NCBI GenBank assembly: GCA_030263385.1
Contig: SZOX01000005.1
Span: 1 to 64,000 of the forward strand
Source of the DNA: Zeimonas sp003577305
GTDB lineage: Bacteria > Pseudomonadota > Gammaproteobacteria > Burkholderiales > Burkholderiaceae_E
DNA: 64,000 bases
Reading direction: 5' to 3'
A program made the translations under genes and the position numbers. The notes under the pieces are model-generated. The model was not told the DNA's origin. It saw nothing but the letters and a program-made list of their open reading frames with translations, and did not search any database. This document shows positions 1 to 8,321 of this stretch, one piece after another. Position 1 is the stretch's first letter. Each line of letters begins with the position of its first letter.

Positions 1-192
1 GATCCACTGTTCGATCTCCACCGAGTCCCAGCCCACCGCGCGCACGCCCAGGCGCAGCGCCTTGGGGAACTTGCCTTCCTTCATCAGGCTGTAGATGTGG
101 GCGCGCTTGAAGCCGGTCTTGGCCTCGACTTCGGCGCGGCGCAGGATGCGGTGCTCGGGTGGCAAGACCGGCGCGATGGTTTGCGAAGACAT
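1..192 (-). CDS. AlpA-family DNA-binding regulator (3' end cut by window edge)
   Basis: Sixty-four codons read from the ATG at 192 to the left edge without a stop. The protein begins MSSQTIAPVLPPEHRILRR and continues with a short winged-helix/excisionase-like segment (residues about 18-64) in which 'RRAEVEAKTGFKRAHIYSLM' is the putative helix-turn-helix and 'FPKALRLGVRAVGWDSVEIEQWI' the following beta part. This is the pattern of AlpA/MerR-like phage and island regulators, which usually activate integrase or excision genes. A good ribosome site (AAGGAG) lies just upstream of the ATG. Two identical palindromes lie about 80 bases upstream. It is the expected neighbour of genomic-island genes such as the one at 317-3492. 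The C-terminus is not visible. Confidence 0.8.
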   Translation of the reverse strand, partial: MSSQTIAPVLPPEHRILRRAEVEAKTGFKRAHIYSLMKEGKFPKALRLGVRAVGWDSVEIEQWI

Positions 193-268
193 GAGAGACA
201 CTCCTTGACGCTCGATGGCGTTGTTCAGAAAGTGCCTCGCATTCAATAGAACGCCGCCGCGGAATTCA

Positions 269-301
269 CTGCAATTGCAGAACGCGCGACTGCAATTGCA
301 G
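269..301. promoter_or_regulatory. Twin palindromes, candidate operator of the AlpA-type gene
   Basis: The perfect 12-base palindrome CTGCAATTGCAG occurs at 269-280 and again at 290-301. The two copies are 21 bases apart, two turns of DNA, so both would face the same side of the helix. They lie between the end of the island gene (317) and the start of the AlpA-type gene (192), where its promoter should be. This looks like a pair of dimer-binding operators; the binding protein is unknown. Confidence 0.55.
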
Positions 302-316
302 TGCTCAGCTAGAGGC

Positions 317-829
317 TCAGCGGGACGCCTCGAGGTGGCGGCGCGCCTGGGCCAGCTTGCTCCATAGCGTGCGTTCGCTGATGCCGGGCCGGCCTTCGTG
401 ATGGGCCAACAGTGCGCTGACCACCGCATCCATGTTGCGGAAGGACGAGTAGGCAGAGCCCGCGGGGGACTTGCCCAACAGCAATGTCAGCAGGCCACCG
501 ATGATGTTCAGGTAGGTCGATTCGCTGCGCAGGCCCGGCTCACGCGCATCGCCCTCTCCGATGCGACTGGCATGCTCCTTCGCTAACGCTGCGTGCTGCG
601 CCTTCAGCGCCGTATGCAGTTGTGCGAGTTCGGCAAGCTGCAGCTTGGCGGCCTCGCGATCGGCCAGCAACACGTTCAGCGTGGCGACGCTCGCCGCAGG
701 ATGCAGTTCGCGCTCGATGCCGTCGAACAGGAACGGAGGCCGCTCACCGGGGTAGTAATGCGACATCCACGCCTTCAGGTCGTAAGCGTCCGACCATCCC
801 ATCTTGACGGCGTTGCCGTCATTTGGCAC
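317..829 (-). pseudogene. 3' part of island gene split by IS66
   Basis: This open frame gives 170 residues, but its first 16 codons (829-782) lie inside the IS66 left end and are not native. Native sequence begins with 'DLKAWMSHYYPGERPPFLFDG' at 781. It contains an Ala/Leu/Glu-rich probable coiled coil (about residues 48-90 of the open frame) and a conserved-looking tail with 'TYLNIIGGLLTLLLGKSP' and 'ISERTLWSKLAQARRHLEASR'. Similar proteins occur in proteobacterial islands, often with an unreliable label of receptor protein-tyrosine kinase; I see no kinase motif. The 5' part is at 3194-3492, and the last three residues there (DLK) are repeated here because the target repeat encodes them. The joined gene would code for about 251 residues. 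Confidence 0.8.
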
Positions 830-834
830 GGTGG

Positions 835-2403
835 TCAGGTCGGCGATGTCGAGGGCCGCCAGCGATACGGCAGCAGTTCGCCGAGGCGACTGGCCGGGTG
901 CGTCGGCAACCGCTCAAGCACGTCCTTGAGGTAGGCGTGAGGCTCATGCCCATTGAGCTTGGCCGAGTGCACCAGGCTCATGATCGCGGCGGCGCGCTTG
1001 CCCGCGCGCAGGCTGCCCGCAAACAGCCAGTTCGAGCGCCCGAGCGCGATCGGCCGGATCAGGTTCTCGATCCGGTTGTTGTCCGGCGGCAGTGTGCCGT
1101 CATCGAGGTAGCGCATGAGCGCCGCCCAGCGTGTGAGGCTGTAGTCGATCGCCTTGGCCGTGGCCGAGCCGTCGGGCACCCGCTGGCGCTGCGCGAGCAG
1201 CCACGCGTGCAGCGTGTCGGCCACGGGTCTGGCTTCGAGCTGTCTTCGTCGCTGCCGTTCTTGGGCGTCGAGTCCCTCGAGTTCACGCTCGATCTCGTAG
1301 AGCCGGCCGTACAGCTTCAGCGCTTCTTCGGCCAGCGTGCTCTTGTGGTTGGCCCACAGCTCGTGGAACTTGCGCCGCGCGTGCGCCAGGCACCCGGCCT
1401 CGGTCAGGCCCTGCGCGAACAGCGCCTTGTAGCCTCCATAATCGTCGCACACGAGTGTGCCGCGCCAGGCGCTCGCTTGGCTCTGGCCGTCGTGTCCGAG
1501 GAAGCTGCGCGCGTGCTTGCCGGCGCGGCTGTCGGCGAACTCGAACACCACCGCGCTGATCGGGTCGTACTGCGTCGTGCAGTAGCTCCACAGGTAGGCG
1601 CGGTGTGTCTTGCCGGCGCCCGGATCGAGCATCGCCACCGGCGTCTCGTCGGCGTGCAGCACCGCGCAGCCCATCAGGTCGCGGCGCATCGCCTCGACCA
1701 GCGGCGCCAGCGCCACACCGGTGGCGCCCACCCATGCGGCAAGCGTCGAGCGCGCGATGGCGAGCCCCGAGCGTGCGTAGATCCCCTCCTGCCGGTACAG
1801 CGGCAGGTGATCGGCGTACTTCGAGATCATCACGTGGGCGAGCAGCCCCGCGCTCGGAATGCCCTTGTCGATCACCTGAGCCGGCACCGGCGCCTGCACG
1901 AGCGTCTGGCACTTCGCGCACGCCCACTTGCCGCGCACGTGGCGCTCGACGCTGAACACGCCCGGCGTGTAGTCGAGCTTCTCGGCCACGTCCTCGCCGA
2001 TGCGCTTCAGTTCACATCCGCAGCCGCAACTCGTGCTCTCGGGCTCATGCCGGATCTCGCGCCGCGGCAGGTGCGCCGGCAGCGGCTGGCGCTTCGGCGC
2101 TCGCTTGTCCTCGGCCTGCTTGCTCTCGGGTGGCGCCAGCCGCTCGATCTCATCGGCGAGTGCCTGCAGGTCGGCATCCGTGTCCTCCTCGAGCAGGCTA
2201 CGCTGCTCGGCGCCCAGGCGCTCCGAGCGCGCCGCGAAGCGCAGCCGCTTCAGGACCGCCATCTCGTGCGTGAGCTTGTCGATGGTCGCCTGCTTGTGGC
2301 GAACTTCGACGATCAGCCGCGCGGCCAGCGCGCGCACCTCGTCTTCGGTCAGGCCCTTCAGCTCGTTGGTCTGGATCACGGCGCCGATGATGCCGGGCAT
2401 CAC
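835..2403 (-). CDS. tnpC: IS66 transposase (TnpC type)
   Basis: Protein of 522 residues, normal for the IS66 DDE transposase that cuts and joins the element ends. In order it shows an N-terminal Leu/Arg/Glu-rich coiled coil (about 15-75), a Cys-rich zinc-binding part ('SCGCGCEL' and 'CAKCQTL', about 120-165), the catalytic core with 'HADETPVAML' and 'LVCDDYGGYKALF', and 'NNRIENLIRPIALGRSNWLFAGS' near 440-465 holding the last acidic residue. A short IS66 C-terminal domain follows. It is the third gene of the element, about 30 bases after tnpB. No frameshift or internal stop is seen. Confidence 0.95.
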   Translation of the reverse strand: MMPGIIGAVIQTNELKGLTEDEVRALAARLIVEVRHKQATIDKLTHEMAVLKRLRFAARSERLGAEQRSLLEEDTDADLQALADEIERLAPPESKQAEDKRAPKRQPLPAHLPRREIRHEPESTSCGCGCELKRIGEDVAEKLDYTPGVFSVERHVRGKWACAKCQTLVQAPVPAQVIDKGIPSAGLLAHVMISKYADHLPLYRQEGIYARSGLAIARSTLAAWVGATGVALAPLVEAMRRDLMGCAVLHADETPVAMLDPGAGKTHRAYLWSYCTTQYDPISAVVFEFADSRAGKHARSFLGHDGQSQASAWRGTLVCDDYGGYKALFAQGLTEAGCLAHARRKFHELWANHKSTLAEEALKLYGRLYEIERELEGLDAQERQRRRQLEARPVADTLHAWLLAQRQRVPDGSATAKAIDYSLTRWAALMRYLDDGTLPPDNNRIENLIRPIALGRSNWLFAGSLRAGKRAAAIMSLVHSAKLNGHEPHAYLKDVLERLPTHPASRLGELLPYRWRPSTSPT

Positions 2404-2436
2404 CGGCCCGAGCCAATCGGGGGATGCGCCGATTGC

Positions 2437-2766
2437 CTACAGCACGCTGATCACACCGTGCTCGCCGATCCGGTGCCAGGGCAGCCCTAGCACCAGCGCA
2501 TCGAACTGCGCGCGACTGAGCCGTGCGTTGCCCTCGAGCATGCTGCGCACGAAGCTACCCTGGTGCAGACGCCTGGCCGCCAGCCAGATCCCGATGCCGT
2601 CGTGCACCAGCACCTTCAGGCGATCGGCCCGTCGATTCAGGAACACGTAGCCCGTGTTCGGCTGCGCCGCGCCGAACGCCCAGACCACTCGCGCCAACGC
2701 CGTGTCGGGCCCCGCGCGCATGTCCATCGGCTGCCTCGCCAGCCAGACCGCATCGACCCGAATCAC
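2437..2766 (-). CDS. tnpB: IS66 accessory protein TnpB
   Basis: Protein of 109 residues, the normal size of the IS66 Orf2 protein (family signature 'MDMRAGPDTALARV', 'FLNRRADRLKVLVHDGIGIWLAARRL'). IS66 elements need it for efficient transposition, but its biochemical role is not settled. The start is a GTG at 2766 overlapping the TGA of tnpA (GTGA), so translation is probably coupled. Confidence 0.93.
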   Translation of the reverse strand: MIRVDAVWLARQPMDMRAGPDTALARVVWAFGAAQPNTGYVFLNRRADRLKVLVHDGIGIWLAARRLHQGSFVRSMLEGNARLSRAQFDALVLGLPWHRIGEHGVISVL

Positions 2767-3122
2767 CGCAGCAGCTCACGCACCCAGTGCGCGCACTCGG
2801 CCGCCGCGCTCGCCGGCCACGTCACGCTGACGTTCAGCGTGCCGCGCCTCAGCTCGATACGGATGTCCGCCGGCGGCACCACTGCCGGCGCCTCGATCGG
2901 CAGCGCAATGAACTCACTGACCGGGTGCACTGTCGGCCGGCTGCGCTCGCGCCCCTCGGCGATCCGGCGCCAGCGATGCACCAGGTTCGCGTTCAGACCG
3001 TGCTCCAGCGCCACGCGCGCCACCGACGCGCCAGGTTGCGCGCATCGCGCCAGCACCTGCGCCTTCAACTGCGCGCCGTGCTTGCGACGCCGGGCTTGCT
3101 TTGCCACTTCCATGGTGTCCAC
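2763..3122 (-). CDS. tnpA: IS66 accessory protein TnpA
   Basis: Protein of 119 residues at the promoter end of the element. It holds a helix-turn-helix of the transposase_8/IS66 Orf1 type (about residues 30-56, 'GASVARVALEHGLNANLVHRWRR') and probably binds the element ends or its own promoter. The rest ('IRIELRRGTLNVSVTWP') is the usual short C-terminal part. It overlaps tnpB by four bases. Confidence 0.92.
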   Translation of the reverse strand: MDTMEVAKQARRRKHGAQLKAQVLARCAQPGASVARVALEHGLNANLVHRWRRIAEGRERSRPTVHPVSEFIALPIEAPAVVPPADIRIELRRGTLNVSVTWPASAAAECAHWVRELLR

Positions 3123-3193
3123 CTATCGACTTGGTGGACACCATCGTCCGCACGCCGCCACTCCGGCTCAAGATGACTTCGCCGGACGCTTAC

Positions 3194-3492
3194 TTCAGGT
3201 CGACGTGGCGCACGATCAACGCAGGATCGTCGAGTGCGGGGCGCTGAGATTCCTGCGCCATGCCTGCCTTGCCGTAAGAAAGTTCATTGTGTGCCAGTGC
3301 GTCGAAGATGCGCTCGGAGAAAAGGCGCAGCATGGGCCAGCGCGGAAAGTCGTTCGGCTCGGGCATGGCACGTGGCCCGAGTGTTTCCAGAATCCGCGGC
3401 TCAAAGCGCAACAGGCCCGCCCAACGGACGGCCGCCTCGATCGGGCGGTAGTAGATCTTGGCGCCAAAGGCAAGGCAACTCGATTTCTCCAT
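3194..3492 (-). pseudogene. 5' part of island gene split by IS66
   Basis: The N-terminal piece of the gene whose 3' part is at 317-781. From the ATG at 3492 it reads MEKSSCLAFGAKIYYRPIEA and continues through 'FPRWPMLRLFSERIFDALAHNELSYGKAG' to 'ALIVRHVDLK'. It then runs into the IS66 end and stops at 3190-3192. The codons for D-L-K are in the 8-base target repeat, so the frame continues exactly into 'AWMSHYYPGERPPF' on the far side. The open frame extends up to 3645, but the upstream residues look non-coding. Function is not recognised; such proteins sit next to AlpA-type genes in integrative elements. Confidence 0.78.
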
Positions 3493-3645
3493 GTCGCGCG
3501 CGCGCCCCATCGTCGGATCGAACTCCAGCAGACGCGTACAGCCCAAGTAGGCGAGGCGATTGCCCAGAAATCCGGATGAAGCGCGGAGCCGGCCGGCATC
3601 GTGGATGGAGGCGTTGCATCGGCGCTGACGGCCGGCCAAGGGCAA

Positions 3646-4047
3646 ATTTCATCCTGCTACGCTTGAAACTCCTCCACCTTAATGCGGGCGCTTTGCCTTT
3701 GGACCGGCACGCGGTTTGGTGGTCGCGCAACCCTGGAATCAAGCATGGGTGCCGCGCTTTACCCGAAACCTGGTCGAAGTTTTCCGCAGGAATTCCAACG
3801 GGGTAAAGCGCCAATGTGTCAACCGGATGAGCCGGTTTGCAACCAGCCAAAGCTCATGCGTTCCGCGTCAGTGAAGTGACCGCGGCGGCGAGCCCAGGCG
3901 GGTGCTGCAGTACAGAAGGGCGCGGCAATTGTGGCGAAACTGGAATCAGTACAGCAAAGGAGCCATGCAGATCGGGTCAGCCGCAAGACCAAAAATGAAT
4001 CGCGCAATCCGAAAAAACCTAGCCGCGCACCTTCCAACAGATCCGCG
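3646..4047. other. 400-base stretch with no convincing gene
   Basis: No reading frame here looks like protein on either strand. The only structure noticed is a small perfect hairpin, AACCGG-ATGAG-CCGGTT at 3821-3837, without a T-run. It lies beyond the 3' end of the LysR gene at 4048, so a weak terminator is possible but unproven. Confidence 0.4.
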
Positions 4048-4959
4048 TCAAATCGCGCGTGAGGCGTTTGCGTCCTGACGGCATACACGTTCGGCGCGTT
4101 CGATGAACCGCTGCAGCGGCTCCGTCATGCCAACCTCGGTTCGTAACAGATAGGTGGTTAGCGATGCGCTCTGACCGGCCAACGGGCGGACAACAACATC
4201 CGCCGGCTGGCAAGTTGCCAAGTGCGCGGCGGTGGAAAAACCTAGCCCGTACCCTGCGGCCACCAGCGTCAGCATCAGCCCGTGAGAAGCGGCGTACTCG
4301 GCCACAATCGGTTGAACATCGACAGAGCGGAACAGTCGTTCGCGCTGCCGACAGCAACCTTGGCATGTTCGTGGATCGCAAAGTACCAGCGGATAGCTCA
4401 ACACTTCCTGCAGCGGCACTTCCTTGAAGGCTAAAAGCGGGTGCCGTGCGGGCAGGGCCACTACCAAGGGGTCGGCCCACAACGGCTGGGCAACGATCCC
4501 GTCCTCCACTTCATCGATCATTGCAAAGCCGGCGTCGAACAGATCCGCGTTCAGCCCCTGCACGAGTTCGGTCAGCGGTACTTCGGAGAGCCGGATGTTT
4601 ACCTGCGGCGACTCTTCGCGGCACAGCGCAAGCAGTGCTGGTAGCCTCGCCCGCCCTAGGTCTCTCGACAGCGCGATGCGCAAAGTGCCCTGAAACCCTG
4701 AGGCAGCAGCTCTCGCTCTGGCCACTGCCTGCTCAACGCTCAACATGACGCGGCGAGCGTCCTCCAGGAAAACTCGCCCGGCCCAGGTCAGGCTTGCGCC
4801 ACGCGGCGTGCGACTGAGCAATGTCACGCCTAGAGTTGTCTCCAGCTTGCGGATCGTGCGTGATAGAGGAGATTGTTCTATGTGCAGCCGCCGAGCGGCT
4901 CGACCGAAGTGCAGCTCTTCGGCTACAGCAATGAAGCAGCGAAGATGACGTAAGTCCAT
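4048..4959 (-). CDS. LysR-family transcriptional regulator
   Basis: Protein of 303 residues, normal LysR length. Residues 1-60 form the winged helix-turn-helix ('HFGRAARRLHIEQSPLSRTIRKLE'), and residues about 90-295 the two-lobed effector-binding domain. An unusual Cys cluster, 'LCDPRTCQGCCRQRE', lies near residues 193-207 and could be redox- or metal-sensitive. The gene is next to IS remains and has no evident divergent target, so its regulon is unknown. Its N-terminus closely resembles that of the partial LysR gene at the right edge of the window (both contain 'AVAEELH', 'RAA' and 'IEQSP'). Confidence 0.92.
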   Translation of the reverse strand: MDLRHLRCFIAVAEELHFGRAARRLHIEQSPLSRTIRKLETTLGVTLLSRTPRGASLTWAGRVFLEDARRVMLSVEQAVARARAAASGFQGTLRIALSRDLGRARLPALLALCREESPQVNIRLSEVPLTELVQGLNADLFDAGFAMIDEVEDGIVAQPLWADPLVVALPARHPLLAFKEVPLQEVLSYPLVLCDPRTCQGCCRQRERLFRSVDVQPIVAEYAASHGLMLTLVAAGYGLGFSTAAHLATCQPADVVVRPLAGQSASLTTYLLRTEVGMTEPLQRFIERAERVCRQDANASRAI

Positions 4960-5009
4960 GCGCAGTCCCTTGTGACGTGACCAGTCCTTATGATCGTAGG
5001 GAGCCGCAT

Positions 5010-5518
5010 GGATTGCAGGAGGCGACTATCGACCCAGCGCAATGCGGTGCCGCGGGTGGCCAATGAGCTGCAGTTTGCGGACATGCCGCCGGTGCGCATC
5101 GTCGCGGAACTGGCCGACGCAGGCGTGTACCTGGCGAATCGAGCTTCCAACGCGTGTTGCACGCATACGGTCAGACGCGTCACCGCCTCCCGGCACGCGC
5201 GCGCCTCGTGCAAGCCGCCCGTCGACGGCGCACGTGGCCAGGCAGCCGCGCCAGCTCAACGCCTGGGACATGGCGTTCCCGCCGGCCTAGGTGCTCGAGC
5301 GCTTGTTCTACCTGTACCTGATCCTATAGACGTCTACAGTCGCAAGATCGTGAGCTTCGAAGTCCACGACACCGACGACCTCGGTCATGCCGCGCACCTG
5401 GTGAAGCGCACGGCGCTGGCCGAGGGGCATTCACGTAATGAAACGCAAACCCGTGCGTCATGGGGACAACGGCGCAACGCTGAAGGCTACCGCGGTGTCG
5501 GCGATGCTGTACAGGATT
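5010..5518 (+). pseudogene. IS3-type transposase OrfB relic, 5' piece
   Basis: Decayed IS3-family integrase-type transposase. Matching segments are spread over three frames: 'VANELQFADMPPVRIVAELADAGVYLAN' (frame of 4990), 'PRASRPSTAHVARQPRQL..WDM' (frame of 5042), 'LFYLYLIL' ended by a stop, 'DVYSRKIVSFEVHDTDDLGHAAHLVKRTALAEG' (frame of 4990), then 'HGDNGATLKATAVSAMLYRI' (frame of 5438). The catalytic region stops at 5518 where another element enters. The continuation, 'GVRPSYSRPRVSDGNAF', is at 8327. The orfA part is missing. Confidence 0.85.
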
Positions 5519-5523
5519 AGTCT

Positions 5524-5583
5524 TTTCCAACATGAGATGAGTCTGGACGGGGTCTCGTGTTTCCAACATGAGATGAGTCTGGA
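5524..5583 (+). repeat. Subterminal direct repeat of the rve-type element
   Basis: A 24-base unit (TTTCCAACATGAGATGAGTC plus TGGA) occurs at 5524-5547 and 5560-5583. The first copy overlaps the left terminal inverted repeat. Repeats like this are common transposase-binding sites near IS ends. Confidence 0.7.
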
Positions 5584-6319
5584 GCGGGTAGCGGCGTGTG
5601 CCGTCGATCATCGGGATCATGGTGATCGACATGCAAGAAGAGCGCCTCGACAGCATCGAGGGTTTGGAGCAGTTCCTGGCGGGCACGGCCGGAGTCTCGC
5701 CTCGCGTGGCGGGCGGCGAGTCCGAACGACAAGCGCACGTTCGGCGGGTGCTTGGCCGGTTCGGCTATGCCGGTTTATCGCACCGCGACAAGGGCGTGGC
5801 GGTGCGCTACCTGCAGCACACGAGCGGTTATTCGCGCCAACATCTGGTGCGCCTCATCGGCCGGTTCGTGGCCCATGCCCCGCTGGGCCAGCGCGGCGCG
5901 CCGGTGGCCGGTTTTTACCGGCGCTACACCGAGGCCGATGTGCTGCTGATGGCCCACACCGACGCGCTGCATGACACGCCGAGCGGGCTGGCGGCCAAAC
6001 GACTGTTCCAGCGCGCCTGGGAGCTCTATGGCGATGCCCGTTACGAGCGGCTGGCGGCGATCTCGGTGGCCCACCTGTACAACCTGCGCGCCACACCGCG
6101 CTATCAGGCCGTCCGGGTGAACTGGCAAGGCACCCGTGCCGGCAAGGCGATCTCGATCGGCGTGCGTCGCGCACCGCGCCCCGAGGGCCGCGCGGGCTAC
6201 ATCCGGATCGACAGCGTGCACCAAGGCGATCAGGACGGCGCCAAGGGCGTGTATCACATTGAATCGCCCCGCTTTTCCTAGATACCTTCGGGCCTCACAA
6301 TGAGGCGAACGGAGGTCAG

Positions 6320-6607
6320 ATGGGAACGAGTCAGACGCGGTACACGGCCGAGTTCAGGGCCGAGGCGGTGAAGCAGGTCGTCGAGCGCGGGTATCCGGTG
6401 CGCGAGGTGGCGACGCGGTTGGGCGTCTCGCCGTGGAGCCTGTACCAGTGGTTGCGGGCGCATCGCGAGGCCGACGGTCCGGCCGTGGTGGCCGCGCAGG
6501 ACGCGGCCGCGGAGATCCGGCGGCTGAAGTCGGAGCTGCGGCGCGTGACCGAGGAACGCGACATCCTAAAAAAGGCCACGGCGTACTTCGCCAAGCAGTC
6601 CACGTGA
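6320..6607 (+). CDS. IS3-family OrfA
   Basis: Protein of 95 residues. Residues about 5-45 form a helix-turn-helix ('YTAEFRAEAVKQVVERGYPVREVATRLGVSPWSLYQWL'), followed by a leucine-zipper-like coiled coil ending 'ERDILKKATAYFAKQST'. This is the standard IS3 OrfA (transposase_8) plan, which binds the ends and is fused to OrfB by frameshifting. A GGAGG-like ribosome site (GGAGGTCAG) precedes the ATG. Confidence 0.94.
   Translation: MGTSQTRYTAEFRAEAVKQVVERGYPVREVATRLGVSPWSLYQWLRAHREADGPAVVAAQDAAAEIRRLKSELRRVTEERDILKKATAYFAKQST
6568..6574 (+). promoter_or_regulatory. Programmed -1 frameshift site
   Basis: The heptamer A AAA AAG lies in the correct register of orfA (codons CTA AAA AAG, encoding L-K-K). 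OrfB is open in the -1 frame across this point (open from 6433). This is the classic slippery sequence used by IS3-family elements to make the OrfAB transposase. Confidence 0.85.
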
Positions 6608-7479
6608 GGTACGCCTTTATCCGCGAGCAGCAGGTGCAGCACGCGGTGCGAACGCTTTGCCGGATGATGCGCGTGCACCCGAGTGGGTACTACGCCTGGC
6701 TGGCCACGCCGCAGAGCCGACGGCGTCGCGAGGACGAGGCGCTGCTCGGTCACATCAAGCACTCCTGGCTCGAGAGCGGTGGCGTGTACGGCTATCGCAA
6801 GGTGCACACCGATCTGCGCGAACTGGGCATCGGCTGCGGCAAGCACCGCGTGTATCGCTTGATGCGCAGCGAGGGGCTTCGTTCGCAGTCCGGCTATCGC
6901 CGCCGGCCCGCGCCGCGCGGCGGACGTCCGTCGGTGGTCGCGCCGAACCGACTGCAGCAGCAGTTCAACGTCGCCGAGCCGAACCGGGTCTGGGTGACCG
7001 ACATCACGTACATCCGGACCTACGAAGGCTGGCTGTACCTGGCAGTGGTGCTCGACCTGTTCTCGCGGCAGGTGATCGGCTGGTCGATGCAGTCGAGGAT
7101 CGACCGGGAACTGGTGCTCGATGCGCTGTTGATGGCGGTGTGGCGACGCCAACCGAAGCACGAGGTCATCGTGCACTCCGACCAGGGCAGTCAGTACGGC
7201 AGTCACGACTGGCAAGCCTTCCTGAAGGCTCACGGTCTGGTGGCGAGCATGAGCCGGCGTGGGAACTGCCACGACAACGCGGTGGCCGAGAGCTTCTTCC
7301 AGTTGCTCAAGCGGGAGCGAATTCGACGCCGGATCTATCCGGGCCGCGACGCCGCCCGCCAGGACGTGTTCGAGTACATTGAGATGTTCTACAACCCGGT
7401 GAGGCGTCATGGACACACCGATCGGCTCTCGCCGGTCGAGTTCGAACGGCGCCACACTAACCGGCTCGAGTGTGTCTAG
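6604..7479 (+). CDS. IS3-family OrfB, DDE transposase
   Basis: Integrase-core transposase made as an OrfAB fusion by frameshift at 6568-6574, or perhaps from the GTG at 6604 that overlaps the orfA stop. It has the HTH_21 region ('GVYGYRKVHTDLRELGIGCGKHRVYRLMRSEGL') and the rve core with D in 'WVTDITYI', D in 'VIVHSDQGSQYGS' and E in 'NCHDNAVAESFFQLLKRE'. The C-terminal 'EYIEMFYNPVRRHGHTDRLSPVEFE' motif is typical of IS3. About 291 residues from the GTG; no lesions. Confidence 0.94.
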   Translation: MRYAFIREQQVQHAVRTLCRMMRVHPSGYYAWLATPQSRRRREDEALLGHIKHSWLESGGVYGYRKVHTDLRELGIGCGKHRVYRLMRSEGLRSQSGYRRRPAPRGGRPSVVAPNRLQQQFNVAEPNRVWVTDITYIRTYEGWLYLAVVLDLFSRQVIGWSMQSRIDRELVLDALLMAVWRRQPKHEVIVHSDQGSQYGSHDWQAFLKAHGLVASMSRRGNCHDNAVAESFFQLLKRERIRRRIYPGRDAARQDVFEYIEMFYNPVRRHGHTDRLSPVEFERRHTNRLECV

Positions 7480-8321
7480 AGAAGTCGGGGCGATTCACAT
7501 CAACGCCGTCGACTGCGTCACGCAATGGGAAGTGGTCGCGAGCTGCGAGAAGATCTCCGAAGCCTACCTGCTGCCCGTGCTCGCCGAACTGCTCGCCGCC
7601 TTTCCGTTCACGATCCTGGGCGTGCATGCCGACAACGGCAGCGAGTACATCAATCACCGTGTCGCCCGGCTGCTCGACAAACTGAACGCTGAACTGACCA
7701 AGTCGCGGCCCCGGCGCTCCAACGACAACGCCTTGGCCGAGACCAAGAATGGCGCGGTCGTGCGCAAGTTCCTGGGCTACAGCCACATCCCGCAGCGCTT
7801 CGCCGCACCCGTGAACGCCTTCTGCCGCGACTACCTGAACCCGTACCTGAATCTGCACCGCCCGTGCCTGTTCGCCGAGGAGCGCACCGACGCCAAAGGC
7901 AAGGTCGTCAAGCGGTACCCCCAACACCTCGTGCAAACGCCGCTCGAGAAGCTCGCCAGCATGAGCCCGGCCTGTCGCAATCTGCGCCCCGAGACGACCC
8001 TGCAAGCCCTGCAAGTCCAGGCGCGGGTCATGAGCGACAATGAGGCCGCCGACCAGCTGCAAAAGGCACGGTCGGCATTGTTTTAATCCATCAACCGACG
8101 GCTCGCCCGAACCGCCGCTTGACTCGAGCCCAAGAGCCCGTGCAGATGTGCACAGCCCGGCTGACGCCGGGTTCCCGCCTGAACGCTTACGCGTTCCCCG
8201 TGGATAGCCCGTGGACAACGCTCACGCGTTGCCCGCCGCCTACCCACCGGCCGGCGGCTGCACACATCAACACCGGCTCCGAGCTAACAGATTCAGACTC
8301 ATCTACAGATTGGAAACGACT

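Larger units (their letters stand above)
782..3193 (-). mobile_element. Complete IS66-family insertion sequence
   Basis: The left end reads GTAAGCGTCCG and later ATCTTGA; the right end, read on the other strand, starts GTAAGCGTCCG with ATCTTGA at the same distance. These are imperfect terminal inverted repeats with the GTAA start typical of IS66. The element is flanked by a perfect 8-base target duplication, TTCAGGTC, at 774-781 and 3194-3201, the duplication size known for IS66. It carries the usual three genes, all intact and on the minus strand, so it may still be active. It splits an island gene, and removal of the element plus one repeat restores that frame. Confidence 0.95.
6260..7497 (+). 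mobile_element. Complete IS3-family element (innermost of three)
   Basis: The element is 1238 bases long with terminal inverted repeats beginning TGAATCGCCCCG on both ends and sharing TCTAGA a little further in. It is flanked by a 3-base target duplication, CAT (6257-6259 and 7498-7500), the usual size for IS3. It holds orfA and orfB with a slippery site. Both frames are intact, so it is potentially active and is the latest insertion in the nest. Confidence 0.93.
5598..8086 (+). pseudogene. rve-core transposase gene split by an IS3-family element
   Basis: The 5' part (5598-6259) encodes an N-terminal helix-turn-helix region ('YAGLSHRDKGVAVRYLQHTSGYSRQHLVRLIGRF') and the start of the integrase core ('GRAGYIRIDSVHQGD'). 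The 3' part (7501-8086) encodes 'INAVDCVTQWEVVASC', 'HADNGSEYIN' and 'SNDNALAETKNG', which hold the remaining acidic residues of the DDE triad. The inner IS enters between the first and second catalytic acids. Removing it with one CAT repeat gives '...GAKGVYHINAVDCVTQWE...' in frame and a protein of about 415 residues with no other lesion. The GTG at 5598 is the earliest start; an ATG at 5619 or 5631 is also possible. Confidence 0.85.
5519..8321 (+). mobile_element. rve-type insertion sequence inserted in the IS3 relic, itself split
   Basis: The left end starts AGTCTTTTCCAA and the right end, read on the other strand, starts AGTCGTTTCCAA; both continue with AGATGAGTCTG, giving imperfect terminal inverted repeats. 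A 5-base target duplication, GGATT, flanks it at 5514-5518 and 8322-8326. Removing the insert plus one copy joins 'AMLYRI' to 'GVRPSYSRPR' of the IS3 transposase in frame. Without the inner IS the element is about 1.56 kb with one transposase gene. The family resembles the IS481/IS1202-like group of rve-core elements; I cannot assign it more exactly. Confidence 0.85.

Noticed and set aside
823..2490. Plus-strand open frame of 555 codons across the IS66 element
   Set aside because: It is the exact antisense of the transposase gene; the mirror of high-GC codon use keeps it open and the product has no protein-like pattern.
3401..3850. Minus-strand open frame of 149 codons in the gap before the LysR gene
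   Set aside because: Composition unlike the neighbours, no ribosome site, and it overlaps the 5' part of the split island gene in another frame.
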